From Asaia bogorensis (GTDB lineage: Bacteria; Pseudomonadota; Alphaproteobacteria; Acetobacterales; Acetobacteraceae): 46,689 nucleotides of DNA. The stretch covers positions 1-46,689 of the forward strand of contig CAMBRC010000026.1 in NCBI GenBank assembly GCA_945869965.1, given 5' to 3'. Position 1 is the stretch's first letter. Each line of letters starts with the position of its first letter. Made by a program: the position numbers and the translations under genes. Shown piece after piece: positions 34,917-43,070 of the stretch. Below the pieces are notes generated by a model. The model ran no database searches and was not told the origin of the DNA. It saw only the letters and a list, made by a program, of their open reading frames with translations.

Positions 34917-36948
34917 GTTGTTGTTGCGGGTGCGGGATCTGCGCACCTGGTTCCTGACCGATGCCGGACCCGTGCGGGCGGTGGATGGGGTCAGCTTCGA
35001 CCTGCATGCCGGCGAGACGCTGGGCATTGTCGGCGAGTCCGGTTCGGGCAAGAGCGTGTGCGCCAAGTCGATCATGCGGCTGCTGGACGAACCGGCGCGG
35101 ATCGTCGGCGGCAGCATCGAATTTCGCGGGCGCGATCTGGCGGCGTTGGACGATGCGGCGATCCGGGCGGTGCGCGGGCGCGAGATCGCCATGGTGTTCC
35201 AGGACCCGATGACGTCGCTGAACCCGGTGCTGCGGATTGCCAAGCAGCTGGTGGAGGCGATGACGGCGCATGGGCGGTTTACGCCGGCGGCGGCACGGGC
35301 GCGGGCGATTGATCTGTTGCGGCGGATGGGGGTGGGGCGGGCGGAGAGCGCGGTGGATTCGTTCCCGCACCAGTTTTCCGGGGGCATGCGGCAGCGGGTG
35401 ATGCTGGCGATGGGGTTTTCCAACGAGCCCAGCTTGCTGATTGCCGACGAGCCGACCACCGCGCTGGATGTGACGATCCAGGCGCAGATTTTGGAGCTGC
35501 TGCGGGAGTTGAATCGCGACCTCGGCACGGCGGTGATCTTGATCAGCCATGATCTCGGGGTGATCGCCAATGTCTGTTCGCGGGTGTTGGTGATGTATGC
35601 CGGGGAGGTGGTGGAGGAGGGGGCGCCGGAGGATTTGTTGTCGGACCCGCGGCATCCCTATACTTGGGCGTTGTTGCATGCGGCGCCGCGGATTGATGCC
35701 GAGGCGACGGATCGGCGGTTGACGACGATCGAAGGGCAGCCGCCCGATCCACGGGCGTGGCCGCAGGGGTGCCGGTTTCGGGCGCGGTGTCCGTTCGCGG
35801 TTGAGAAATGTGGCGAGCACCCTGCGCTTATGCCGATCGATGCGACGAGAGCGGCGCGGTGCTGGGTGACGCAGGAGGGTGGCAGCCTGCAAACGCCCGC
35901 GCGGCGGCCCATGGAAGCAGTGGGGGCCGACGTGGCGGCGCCGGTGGCGTTGGAGCCTGCGGTGCCGTTGCTGGAAGTTGGCGATGTCAGCAAGCATTTC
36001 GTGTTGCCGAAGGAGGGGTATTTCGACAAGGCGCGGGTGTTGCGGGCGGTGGATGGGGTCAGTCTTTCGGTCAATCGGGGCGAGACGGTTGGGTTGGTCG
36101 GCGAAAGCGGGTGCGGGAAGTCGACGTTGGCGCGGCTGGTCACGCGGTTGCATGAGCCAACGGGGGGGAAGATCGTTTTCGCAGGGACCGATATCACCCA
36201 TGCGACGCAGGGGGAGATCCGGCCGTTGCGGCGGCGGATGCAGATGATCTTTCAGGACCCCTATGCATCGCTCAACCCGCGCATGCAGGTCTCGGAGATT
36301 CTGGCGGGGCCGTTGTTGCTGCACGGGATTGTGGCGGATGCCGCGGCGGCGCGGGTGCGGGTGGGCGAATTACTCGATCTCGTCGGGTTGCCGGCGGCTT
36401 CGGCGCAGCGGTTTCCGCATGAGTTTTCCGGCGGGCAGCGGCAGCGGATTTCGATTGCGCGGGCGTTGGCGGTGGGGCCGGATTTGGTGGTGGCGGATGA
36501 GCCGATCTCGGCGTTGGATGTGAACATCCAGGCGCAGATCATCAACCTGATGGTCGATCTGCAGGAGCGGCTGGGGCTGACGTACCTGTTTATCGCGCAT
36601 GACCTGGCCGTGGTTCGGCATGTCTGTGACCGGATCGTGGTGCTCTATCTGGGGAAGGTGATGGAGGTGGCGCGCAGCGTTGACCTGTTCACCCGGCCGT
36701 TGCATCCGTACACGCGGACGCTGATTTCGGCGGCGCCGGTGCCGGACCCGCGGGTTGAGCGGGCGCGGCGGCATGTGCCGATGAAGGGGGAGGCGCCGAG
36801 TGCAGCCAACCTGCCGAGCGGCTGCCGGTTCCGTACCCGCTGTCCGATCGCCGAGGCGATTTGCACCGCCCAAGAACCCCCGCTAATCCAGGGGGTGCAG
36901 GGCCAGCTGGTGGCCTGTCACTTCCCCGGAAAGCTGCTGCCCACATGA
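34900..36948 (+). CDS. Fused dipeptide-type ABC transporter ATPase (DppD-DppF)
   Basis: A 682-residue protein containing two complete ABC ATPase domains, corresponding to DppD and DppF in one chain. First domain: Walker A GESGSGKS (45-52), signature FSGGMRQR, Walker B LLIADEPTTALD. It ends with a C-terminal cysteine set C-x5-C-x6-C (CRFRARCPFAVEKC), typical of the Fe-S or oligopeptide family tail. Second domain: Walker A GESGCGKS (about 411-418), signature FSGGQRQR, Walker B LVVADEPISALD, and a similar tail (CRFRTRCPIAEAIC). ATG 34900 overlaps the permease end. It energises the importer. The coding strand from about 35.2 kb is G-rich, with GGG and TTG codons more common than in the permeases. 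Confidence 0.92.
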   Translation: MQECGELLLRVRDLRTWFLTDAGPVRAVDGVSFDLHAGETLGIVGESGSGKSVCAKSIMRLLDEPARIVGGSIEFRGRDLAALDDAAIRAVRGREIAMVFQDPMTSLNPVLRIAKQLVEAMTAHGRFTPAAARARAIDLLRRMGVGRAESAVDSFPHQFSGGMRQRVMLAMGFSNEPSLLIADEPTTALDVTIQAQILELLRELNRDLGTAVILISHDLGVIANVCSRVLVMYAGEVVEEGAPEDLLSDPRHPYTWALLHAAPRIDAEATDRRLTTIEGQPPDPRAWPQGCRFRARCPFAVEKCGEHPALMPIDATRAARCWVTQEGGSLQTPARRPMEAVGADVAAPVALEPAVPLLEVGDVSKHFVLPKEGYFDKARVLRAVDGVSLSVNRGETVGLVGESGCGKSTLARLVTRLHEPTGGKIVFAGTDITHATQGEIRPLRRRMQMIFQDPYASLNPRMQVSEILAGPLLLHGIVADAAAARVRVGELLDLVGLPAASAQRFPHEFSGGQRQRISIARALAVGPDLVVADEPISALDVNIQAQIINLMVDLQERLGLTYLFIAHDLAVVRHVCDRIVVLYLGKVMEVARSVDLFTRPLHPYTRTLISAAPVPDPRVERARRHVPMKGEAPSAANLPSGCRFRTRCPIAEAICTAQEPPLIQGVQGQLVACHFPGKLLPT

Positions 36949-38087
36949 CCGATACGCCCAACTGGTCCCGTCGCACCTTGGTTGCCCAGGCCCTGGGCCA
37001 TGTCGACGAGGCCACTCGCGCGGTGGTGCCGCCGATTCATATTGCCACGACATTCATCCGCGACCCCGACAACCAGTACCGCAGCGGCAACATCTATGGC
37101 CGGCCGGACAACGCCACGATCCGCGAGGCCGAGGCGGTGATCGCGATGCTCGAGAATGCCGAGGCGGCCATGGTGCTGGGGTCCGGCATGTCGGCGGCGA
37201 CGGCGGTGTTCATGGCGTTGCAACCGGGGGACCATATCGTGGCGTCCTCGGTGATGTACTGGGCGTTGCGCTATTGGCTGTTGAACGATGCCGCGGTGTG
37301 GAAGCTCGAAGTCGATATCGTCGATACCTCCGACCTCGACGCGGTACGGGCGGCGGTGATTCCCGGGCGGACCAAGCTGGTGTGGCTGGAGACGCCGTCC
37401 AACCCGCTGTGGAGCATTACCGATATCCGCGCGGTGTCGGAGATCGCGCATGCGGCAGGCGCCCGGGTGGCGGTGGATTCGACCGGGGCCTCGCCGATCC
37501 TGACGCGGCCGCTGGATTTTGGCGCCGATATCGTCATGCACTCGGCGACGAAATACCTGAACGGGCATTCCGATGTGATCGCAGGCGCCCTGGCGACCAA
37601 CCGGGTTGACGATTTCTGGGCGCGGATCAAGCGGGTGCGGGCGACGCTGGGGCAAATCCTCGGGCCGTTCGAGGCGTATCTGCTGATCCGGGGTATGCGC
37701 ACGTTGGAGTTACGGGTGCGCGCGGCGTGCGGCTCGGCGATGGAACTGGCGACCCGGTTGTCCAACCATGCGGCGATTTCGCATGTGCTGTATCCCGGGT
37801 TACCGACGCATCCCGGGCATGATTTGGCGAAGCGGCAGATGCAGGGCGGGTTCGGGGGGATGCTGTCGATCCGGCTGCGCGGGGGCGAGGATGCGGCGAT
37901 CAAGGCGGCGGCGCAGGTGAAGCTTTGGAAGCGGGCGACGTCGCTGGGCGGGGTTGAGAGTTTGATTGAGCATCGCGCTTCGATCGAGGGGGCGGGGTCG
38001 CCGTGTCCGACGGATCTGTTGCGGCTTTCGACGGGGATCGAGGATGTCGAGGATCTTTATGGGGATCTGGTGCAGGCTTTGAAGTGA
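36945..38087 (+). CDS. Cystathionine gamma/beta-lyase-type PLP enzyme
   Basis: A 380-residue Cys/Met-metabolism PLP enzyme. The PLP lysine is in MHSATKYLNGHSDV (about residues 191-204); the substrate-side Tyr appears in YGRPDNATIREAE, and LETPSNPLWSITDI is the family signature. The closest members are cystathionine beta-lyases or related C-S lyases, which release thiol from sulfur amino acids. The exact reaction cannot be decided from sequence. The ATG overlaps the transporter ATPase stop (ATGA), making this the fifth gene of the unit, so the imported substrate is probably what this enzyme cleaves. It is followed by the D/E repeat pair. Confidence 0.88.
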   Translation: MTDTPNWSRRTLVAQALGHVDEATRAVVPPIHIATTFIRDPDNQYRSGNIYGRPDNATIREAEAVIAMLENAEAAMVLGSGMSAATAVFMALQPGDHIVASSVMYWALRYWLLNDAAVWKLEVDIVDTSDLDAVRAAVIPGRTKLVWLETPSNPLWSITDIRAVSEIAHAAGARVAVDSTGASPILTRPLDFGADIVMHSATKYLNGHSDVIAGALATNRVDDFWARIKRVRATLGQILGPFEAYLLIRGMRTLELRVRAACGSAMELATRLSNHAAISHVLYPGLPTHPGHDLAKRQMQGGFGGMLSIRLRGGEDAAIKAAAQVKLWKRATSLGGVESLIEHRASIEGAGSPCPTDLLRLSTGIEDVEDLYGDLVQALK

Positions 38088-38095
38088 GGAAAGGT

Positions 38096-38211
38096 CTTCT
38101 TTTTGTGAACAAAAAGAAGCAAAAAAACTTCTTTCATTGATCTGCGACGGGCGGCGGGGCGAAAAGCGAACCGATAAAGTTTTTTTGCTTCTTTTTGTTC
38201 ACAAAAAGAAG
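38096..38211. repeat. AT-rich hairpin repeats, copies D and E in inverted arrangement
   Basis: Copy D (38096-38119) and copy E (38188-38211) each contain the 24-base hairpin CTTCTTTTTGT...ACAAAAAGAAG. The flanking tails point towards each other: GCAAAAAAACTTCTTTCAT after D and GATAAAGTTTTTTTGC before E, so the 116-base segment is a large inverted repeat. About 68 bases of ordinary GC-rich sequence lie between. The pair separates the PLP lyase from the dioxygenase and can terminate the upstream unit. Confidence 0.85.
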
Positions 38212-38231
38212 TCTTCCCTTGGGAGCAGAAG

Positions 38232-39065
38232 ATGTCCAACGCGCTCACGATCAAGAAGCTCTCCGGCAACATCGGAGCCGAGATTGGCGGTATCGACCTG
38301 GCCCACGCCAGCGATGCCGAGATTGCCGCCATTCGCCAGGTATGGCTCGACCACAACGTGGTGTTCTTCCGCGACCAGGATTTGCCGCCGGCTGATTTCC
38401 TGGCGCTGGCGCGGCGGTTCGGCACGCCGATCGAGTATCCGTTCATCAATGGCATTGACGGGTTTTCGGAGATCATCCCGGTGCTGAAGCTGCCGCATGA
38501 GCGGGTCAATTTCGGCGGCATCTGGCACACCGACACCAGCTATCTCGAAGTGCCGCCGGCGGCGACGATGCTGGTGGCGCGCGAGGTGCCGAGCCATGGC
38601 GGGGACACGCTGTTTGCCAATATGTACCTGGCGTACGACGCGCTGTCGGTGGGCATGAAGCGGCTGTTGGACGGGCTGGTGTGCATTTCGTCGTCGGCCA
38701 AGGCGGATGTGTCGCGGACGCGCGAGGACCGGGTGCGCGACGGCAAGCGCGATGATGCAAAGACGTTGTACGAGGCGGCGCATCCGGTGGTGCGGACGCA
38801 TCCGGAGACCGGGCGGAAGGCGCTGTATGTCAACGTGGCGCATGCGCTGCGGTTTGTTGACATGACGCCCGAGGAGAGTGCCGGGCTGCTGGGGTTTCTG
38901 TTCGAGCACCAAATTCGCCCGGAGTTCACTTGCCGGTTCCGGTGGAGCGCGGGGGCGGTGGCGCTGTGGGACAATCGGTGCACACTGCACAACCCGGTGA
39001 ACGATTATCACGGGCAGTTGCGCTCAATGCACCGGATCACGCTGGCGGGCGACCGGCCTGTTTGA
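38232..39065 (+). CDS. TauD/TfdA-family 2-oxoglutarate-dependent dioxygenase
   Basis: A 277-residue Fe(II)/2-oxoglutarate dioxygenase. The facial triad is His99 and Asp101 (GIWHTDTSY) with His253 in WDNRCTLHNPVND; 2-oxoglutarate-binding arginine is Arg264 or Arg268 in LRSMHRITLAGDRP. The start has GGGAG eight bases upstream. Members hydroxylate sulfonates, sulfate esters or chlorinated aromatics; the substrate here is unknown. Its position behind a sulfur-type lyase and peptide-type ABC importer suggests use of an organic sulfur compound, although two hairpin repeats lie between, so it may have its own promoter. Confidence 0.88.
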   Translation: MSNALTIKKLSGNIGAEIGGIDLAHASDAEIAAIRQVWLDHNVVFFRDQDLPPADFLALARRFGTPIEYPFINGIDGFSEIIPVLKLPHERVNFGGIWHTDTSYLEVPPAATMLVAREVPSHGGDTLFANMYLAYDALSVGMKRLLDGLVCISSSAKADVSRTREDRVRDGKRDDAKTLYEAAHPVVRTHPETGRKALYVNVAHALRFVDMTPEESAGLLGFLFEHQIRPEFTCRFRWSAGAVALWDNRCTLHNPVNDYHGQLRSMHRITLAGDRPV

Positions 39066-39071
39066 GGCGGG

Positions 39072-41186
39072 TCAGACCGCCGCGATGTAGAGGTAGTCGC
39101 TGCCGCTGTTGGGATCTTGGCCAAAGATAGTGGCCAGGCGGCCGTTGGACAGGTCGGCGCTGGTGTATCCGGCCAGGGTGACCGACATGGCCGGGCGGTT
39201 GGCGACGCTGGTGTGCAGGGTGAGGCCGGTGGCGGTGGCAGCACCTTGGCCGTCGATCCAGCTCAGGGTGGTGCCGGCCTCGGCCAGGCCCCAGATGGTG
39301 ACCGCGTCGCCGGCGCCGAAGGCGACGATGGTGCTCCAGATGTCGTCGGTCGCGGTGCGGGCATCGAGGAAGAAAGTGTCCTGGCCGGCGGCGCCGGTCA
39401 TGAAGTTCGAACCGCCGCCGGCGTCGAGCACATTGGTGCCGCCGTGTGCCGCGATGGCGTCGGTGCCGTCGCCGGTGCGGATGAACCAGTTGTCAGTGGC
39501 GAGGGCGACGTTCAGGTTCTCGTCGCTGATGCGGACCAGCTCGTGGTCCGGGCCGGAAGCTGGGCCGGTATAGGCGATCGGCAGCACGTCGAGGGTCTGG
39601 TTGGTGCGCGTGTCGACCACGAGGCAGTTGTTGCCGGTCGGCGTGGCGCGGGTTGCATCGAGCCAGCCGAGGTCGTGCCAGTCGAGCTCGCCACCGCCGG
39701 TGAACGGGTCGCCGCCGAGACCCTGGGCATCGATGGTGACGGTCACCGCCGAGAGGGTTCCCGCGATCTCGAGCTGTCCGCCGGGGGCCACGGTGATGGT
39801 GATGTCGTGGGCGACGACATTGCCGGTCACCCGCAAGGTGCCGCCTGCGGCGACGGTGACGGTCAGGTTTCGCGTGCTGGTGGCGGGATCGAGTTCCAAA
39901 CTGTCGTCGGCGGCGACGTAGACGATCAGGTTTCGCGCGCTGATGGCGGAATCGCGTTCAGAATTGCCTCTGAGCGTTGCCACTTCTCCGGCAGCGACGA
40001 AGACGGTGTCGGGGTCATTCGGCAGGTAGGTGTAGCGCACCTCGACCTGTGCGCCGCCGCGGGCCTGGAGCTGGGCCAGCAGGTCGGCGGTGGTGGCGGC
40101 GAGGGAGCCGGAGCCGGTTGAGTCGAGGCCGAGGGCCAGCGTGCCGGTGCCGAGGAAGCGGGCGAGGTCGGTGTTGTCCTTCAGCGTCAGGGCGGATTGG
40201 CCGGTGGCGGCCTGGCCGGGGCTGGTCCAGCCGGCGGGGCCGGCGAAGTCGTCGGTGCCGTCGGCCGCGCCGAGGGCGGCATTCCAGTTCAGCTCGGCCT
40301 TGGCGGTGAGCGGAGTTGGGGCGCCGTCGGACCAGGTCAGGGCGAGGCCGGCCGTCTGGTGGACGCTGACAGTGGCGGCGGCGGCGTGGTTCTCGATGGC
40401 GGCGCCGCCGGCGATGTTGCCGATCAGGCGGATCTCGACGCTTTGCAGGGTGCCGCGGGCGGGGTCGAACTGGGCGACATCGAAGCTGTCGTGCCAGCCG
40501 GTGGTGCGGTCGGCGAAGATGAAGCGCTGCGCGGCGGTGGTGATCTGGACCGGGGGTGGCGGGACGTAGGTCGTCCAGGAATAGTTGAGATTGTACATCA
40601 TAACACTACCAGCAAATCCCCAGCCGCCGGGGTGCCCCACCGGTGTGTCGGCCGGGACGTAGCCGTATTCGACGGTGATGGCGGCTGCGAGGTCGCCGTC
40701 GGACAACAGGCGCGCGTTGGCGCCGCCGGAGGCACTCAGCCACAGATTGCCGGTCAGCGTCAGTTCGGCCTCGCCGGTGCCGACCAGGGCGGCCAGGGTC
40801 TCGGCGTCGAAGTTGGATCCGGTGTTGGTGAAGTCGGTGGTCAGGCCGGTGAGTTGCACGCCGGAGGCGCCGTCGAAGTCGGCCGTGCCGTCGAAGGCGG
40901 CGAGGCTGCTTGTGGCCAGCGGCATAGTGCCATTGCCACCAGCGGAGGCGAGGAAGGTGCCGGAGGACAGGTGCAGCATCAATCCGGCCTGCAGTGTCGC
41001 CGCCAGCGGGGTTGCCCGCGATTCCATGTTTTCCAGCGACAGGCTGGCGGTCACCACGCCGTCGACGCGGATGCGGACGCCGAGCAGGGTGCCTTGGGTG
41101 GGATCGAAGCGCGGCAGCAGCAGAGTCGCGGCACCGGCGGCGTTTTCCACCGCGATGCGCCTGGTCTCGATGCTCAGATCGGGCAT
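39072..41186 (-). CDS. Secreted-type protein: two choice-of-anchor-E-like domains, beta-repeat segment, RTX-like C terminus
   Basis: A 704-residue acidic protein with no Sec signal. Residues about 1-210 and 220-395 each carry the pattern L-P/A-x-F-D-P-x-x-G-T-L-x-x-V-x-I (RFDPTQGTLLGVRI; QFDPARGTLQSVEI), as in choice-of-anchor E domains. Residues about 400-500 have about 20-residue units of the type 'NLTVTVAAGGTLRV', suggesting a beta-solenoid. The C terminus has NWFIRTGDGTDAI, GGTNVLDAGGGSNFMTG and GQDTFFLD, similar to RTX-type calcium-binding repeats, then a hydrophobic end. It may be exported by type I secretion; no such genes lie nearby. A close paralog follows upstream on the same strand. 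Confidence 0.65.
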   Translation of the reverse strand: MPDLSIETRRIAVENAAGAATLLLPRFDPTQGTLLGVRIRVDGVVTASLSLENMESRATPLAATLQAGLMLHLSSGTFLASAGGNGTMPLATSSLAAFDGTADFDGASGVQLTGLTTDFTNTGSNFDAETLAALVGTGEAELTLTGNLWLSASGGANARLLSDGDLAAAITVEYGYVPADTPVGHPGGWGFAGSVMMYNLNYSWTTYVPPPPVQITTAAQRFIFADRTTGWHDSFDVAQFDPARGTLQSVEIRLIGNIAGGAAIENHAAAATVSVHQTAGLALTWSDGAPTPLTAKAELNWNAALGAADGTDDFAGPAGWTSPGQAATGQSALTLKDNTDLARFLGTGTLALGLDSTGSGSLAATTADLLAQLQARGGAQVEVRYTYLPNDPDTVFVAAGEVATLRGNSERDSAISARNLIVYVAADDSLELDPATSTRNLTVTVAAGGTLRVTGNVVAHDITITVAPGGQLEIAGTLSAVTVTIDAQGLGGDPFTGGGELDWHDLGWLDATRATPTGNNCLVVDTRTNQTLDVLPIAYTGPASGPDHELVRISDENLNVALATDNWFIRTGDGTDAIAAHGGTNVLDAGGGSNFMTGAAGQDTFFLDARTATDDIWSTIVAFGAGDAVTIWGLAEAGTTLSWIDGQGAATATGLTLHTSVANRPAMSVTLAGYTSADLSNGRLATIFGQDPNSGSDYLYIAAV

Positions 41187-41253
41187 GGTTGGGTCAATTC
41201 AAATGCTGCGCCGTTGTAGCCACATGCCGACGCGGCTGCAACGAATCGCGCGA

Positions 41254-42942
41254 TCAGGTCGCGCGGATGAACAGGTAGTCGTTGCCCTCGATGGTGCCAA
41301 AACTGGCGAGCAGGCGGCCGTTGGTCAAGTCGGCGGTGGTGTAGCCAGAGAGGGTCAGGGAGCCGGTGGGCCGGGCGGCGGCGGTGGCGTGCAGGGTGAG
41401 GCCGGTGGCGTTGGCCGCACCCTCGCCATCGGTCCAGGTGAACTGGAGATTGTCGGGGGTGATGCCCCAGAGCGTGACCTCGTCGCCGGCCTGGAAGTTG
41501 ACCACGGTGCTCCAGACATCGAGCGCGGGATCGCGCAGATCGACGAAGAAGGTGTCGTGGCCGAAGCCGCCGGTGAGGAAGTTGGACCCGCCACCGCCGT
41601 CGAGCACGTTGGTGCCGCCGCGCGCGGCGATGGCGTCGGTGCCGTCGCCGGTGCGGATGAACCAGTTATCGGTGGTGGCGGAGATCACCAGGTTGTCCGG
41701 GGTGATGCTGATGAACTGGTGCTGGAGATCGGGGACGATGCCGGGATAGGCCTCGGCGGCGATGCGCATGGCGGTCGGGCCGTCCTGGACCAGTACGGCG
41801 GCGGCGGCGGGGTCGACGATGTAGGTGTAGGCGAGTTCGACCAGGGCGCCAGAGAGGGCTGCGATTTCGGCCAGGAAGCTGGCGGGACCTGCGATTTCGC
41901 CGATCCCCTGGGAGTCGAGCACCAGGTCCAGGCTGCCGTCGCCGGTGAAGGTGGCGAGGTCGGCGGCGCTGCCGAGGGTCAGCGCGCGCGACGTGGTCAT
42001 GGCACCGTCGGCATCGCTCGCGCCGCCGCTGCCGGCGAAATCCTCGATCCCGTCGGCCGGGCCGTAGGTCAACTGCCGGTCGATGTCCGCGGCGCTGCTG
42101 GCCAGTTCGATGCCGTTGAGCGCCAGCACGGTGGCGGCGTGCTGGGTGATGGTGGCGGTGCCGGCGGCGGTACCGTGGTTCTCGATGCCGGCCGAGGCCT
42201 GCACGGTGCTGAGCAGGCGGATGTGCACGGCGGACAGGGTGCCGAGCCGGGGATCGAAGCGGGTGATGGCCAGCGCCGCCTGCCATCCAGTGGGGCGGGG
42301 GGCGAAGCGGAAGGCCTGCGGCGGGGTGGTGACGGTGATGGGGTGCGGGCCGGGCGTGGGGGTGGGCGGGATGATGATGCCGCCGCCGCCGTCGGTGTCT
42401 TCGGTGGCCGGCGCGGGGGTGGTGTCATAGGACAGCCGGACGGTGCCGCCGACCGCGGCTTCGGCGCGAACGCGCATGTTGGCGGGGCCGGCGATGCGGT
42501 TGGTAGCAAAATCGCTGACCGGTAGGGCGACGCTGCCGGTGCCGATGAAGGCGGCGGTGTCGATGGTGCCGCCGGGGTCGGTGCCGGCGATGCCGTCGAC
42601 ACTGGCGGTGACGGTCAGGAGGGTGCCCGAGCGGCCGGCGAAATCGATGGTGCCGTCAAAGGCGGCCAGGGTGATGGTGTCCTCGCCGGTGACCGACAGC
42701 TCGTCGAGTTTGGTGCCCGTGGGGGCGAAGACGCTGACGGTGGCCTGGGGGGCGTAGGTGAGGGAGATGGCGCGGCCTTCCAGGCTCTCGACCCAGAGAT
42801 TGCCGGTGACCTCGGCGCTGATTTCCAGGCGGATGCCGGCCAGGGTTCCCAGGGCCGGGTCGAACTGATCAAACGCCAGCAGCCGGGCGCCGTACCCGGC
42901 CGGGTCGGTAAAGGACTGGCTTTGCACAACCGTTGCGGGCAT
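41254..42942 (-). CDS. Secreted-type protein, paralog of the downstream gene, RTX-like C terminus
   Basis: A 562-residue protein with the same plan as its neighbour but without the beta-repeat insert. Two choice-of-anchor-E-like domains (QFDPALGTLAGIRL; RFDPRLGTLSAVHI) flank a Gly/Pro-rich linker (GGGGIIIPPTPTPGP, about 199-213). The last about 140 residues (NWFIRTGDGTDAIAARGG, LDGGGGSNFLTGGFGHDTFF) match the neighbour closely. No signal peptide. The ATG at 42942 has GAGG upstream. The two genes are 67 bases apart, in the same direction, and likely arose by duplication. Confidence 0.65.
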   Translation of the reverse strand: MPATVVQSQSFTDPAGYGARLLAFDQFDPALGTLAGIRLEISAEVTGNLWVESLEGRAISLTYAPQATVSVFAPTGTKLDELSVTGEDTITLAAFDGTIDFAGRSGTLLTVTASVDGIAGTDPGGTIDTAAFIGTGSVALPVSDFATNRIAGPANMRVRAEAAVGGTVRLSYDTTPAPATEDTDGGGGIIIPPTPTPGPHPITVTTPPQAFRFAPRPTGWQAALAITRFDPRLGTLSAVHIRLLSTVQASAGIENHGTAAGTATITQHAATVLALNGIELASSAADIDRQLTYGPADGIEDFAGSGGASDADGAMTTSRALTLGSAADLATFTGDGSLDLVLDSQGIGEIAGPASFLAEIAALSGALVELAYTYIVDPAAAAVLVQDGPTAMRIAAEAYPGIVPDLQHQFISITPDNLVISATTDNWFIRTGDGTDAIAARGGTNVLDGGGGSNFLTGGFGHDTFFVDLRDPALDVWSTVVNFQAGDEVTLWGITPDNLQFTWTDGEGAANATGLTLHATAAARPTGSLTLSGYTTADLTNGRLLASFGTIEGNDYLFIRAT

Positions 42943-43070
42943 TGGATGCCTCAAAAGACAACCATATGTTAAGCCGGCGCGAAAGACGGTGCAAGCTTGC
43001 ACCAAGGTTGCACGGTGTTTTGACTGCGTTCGCGTGTGCGGCCAAAATAGCCGTAACGGAGGACGCGGGC

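Noticed and set aside
31390-36948. Nickel-specific importer
   Set aside because: The binding protein shows no histidine or other metal-site pattern that I recognise, and the linked lyase points to an organic substrate.
38096-38211. CRISPR-like or tandem repeat array
   Set aside because: Only two inverted hairpin units are present with one spacer, and they match copies elsewhere in the window, so this is a dispersed repeat pair.
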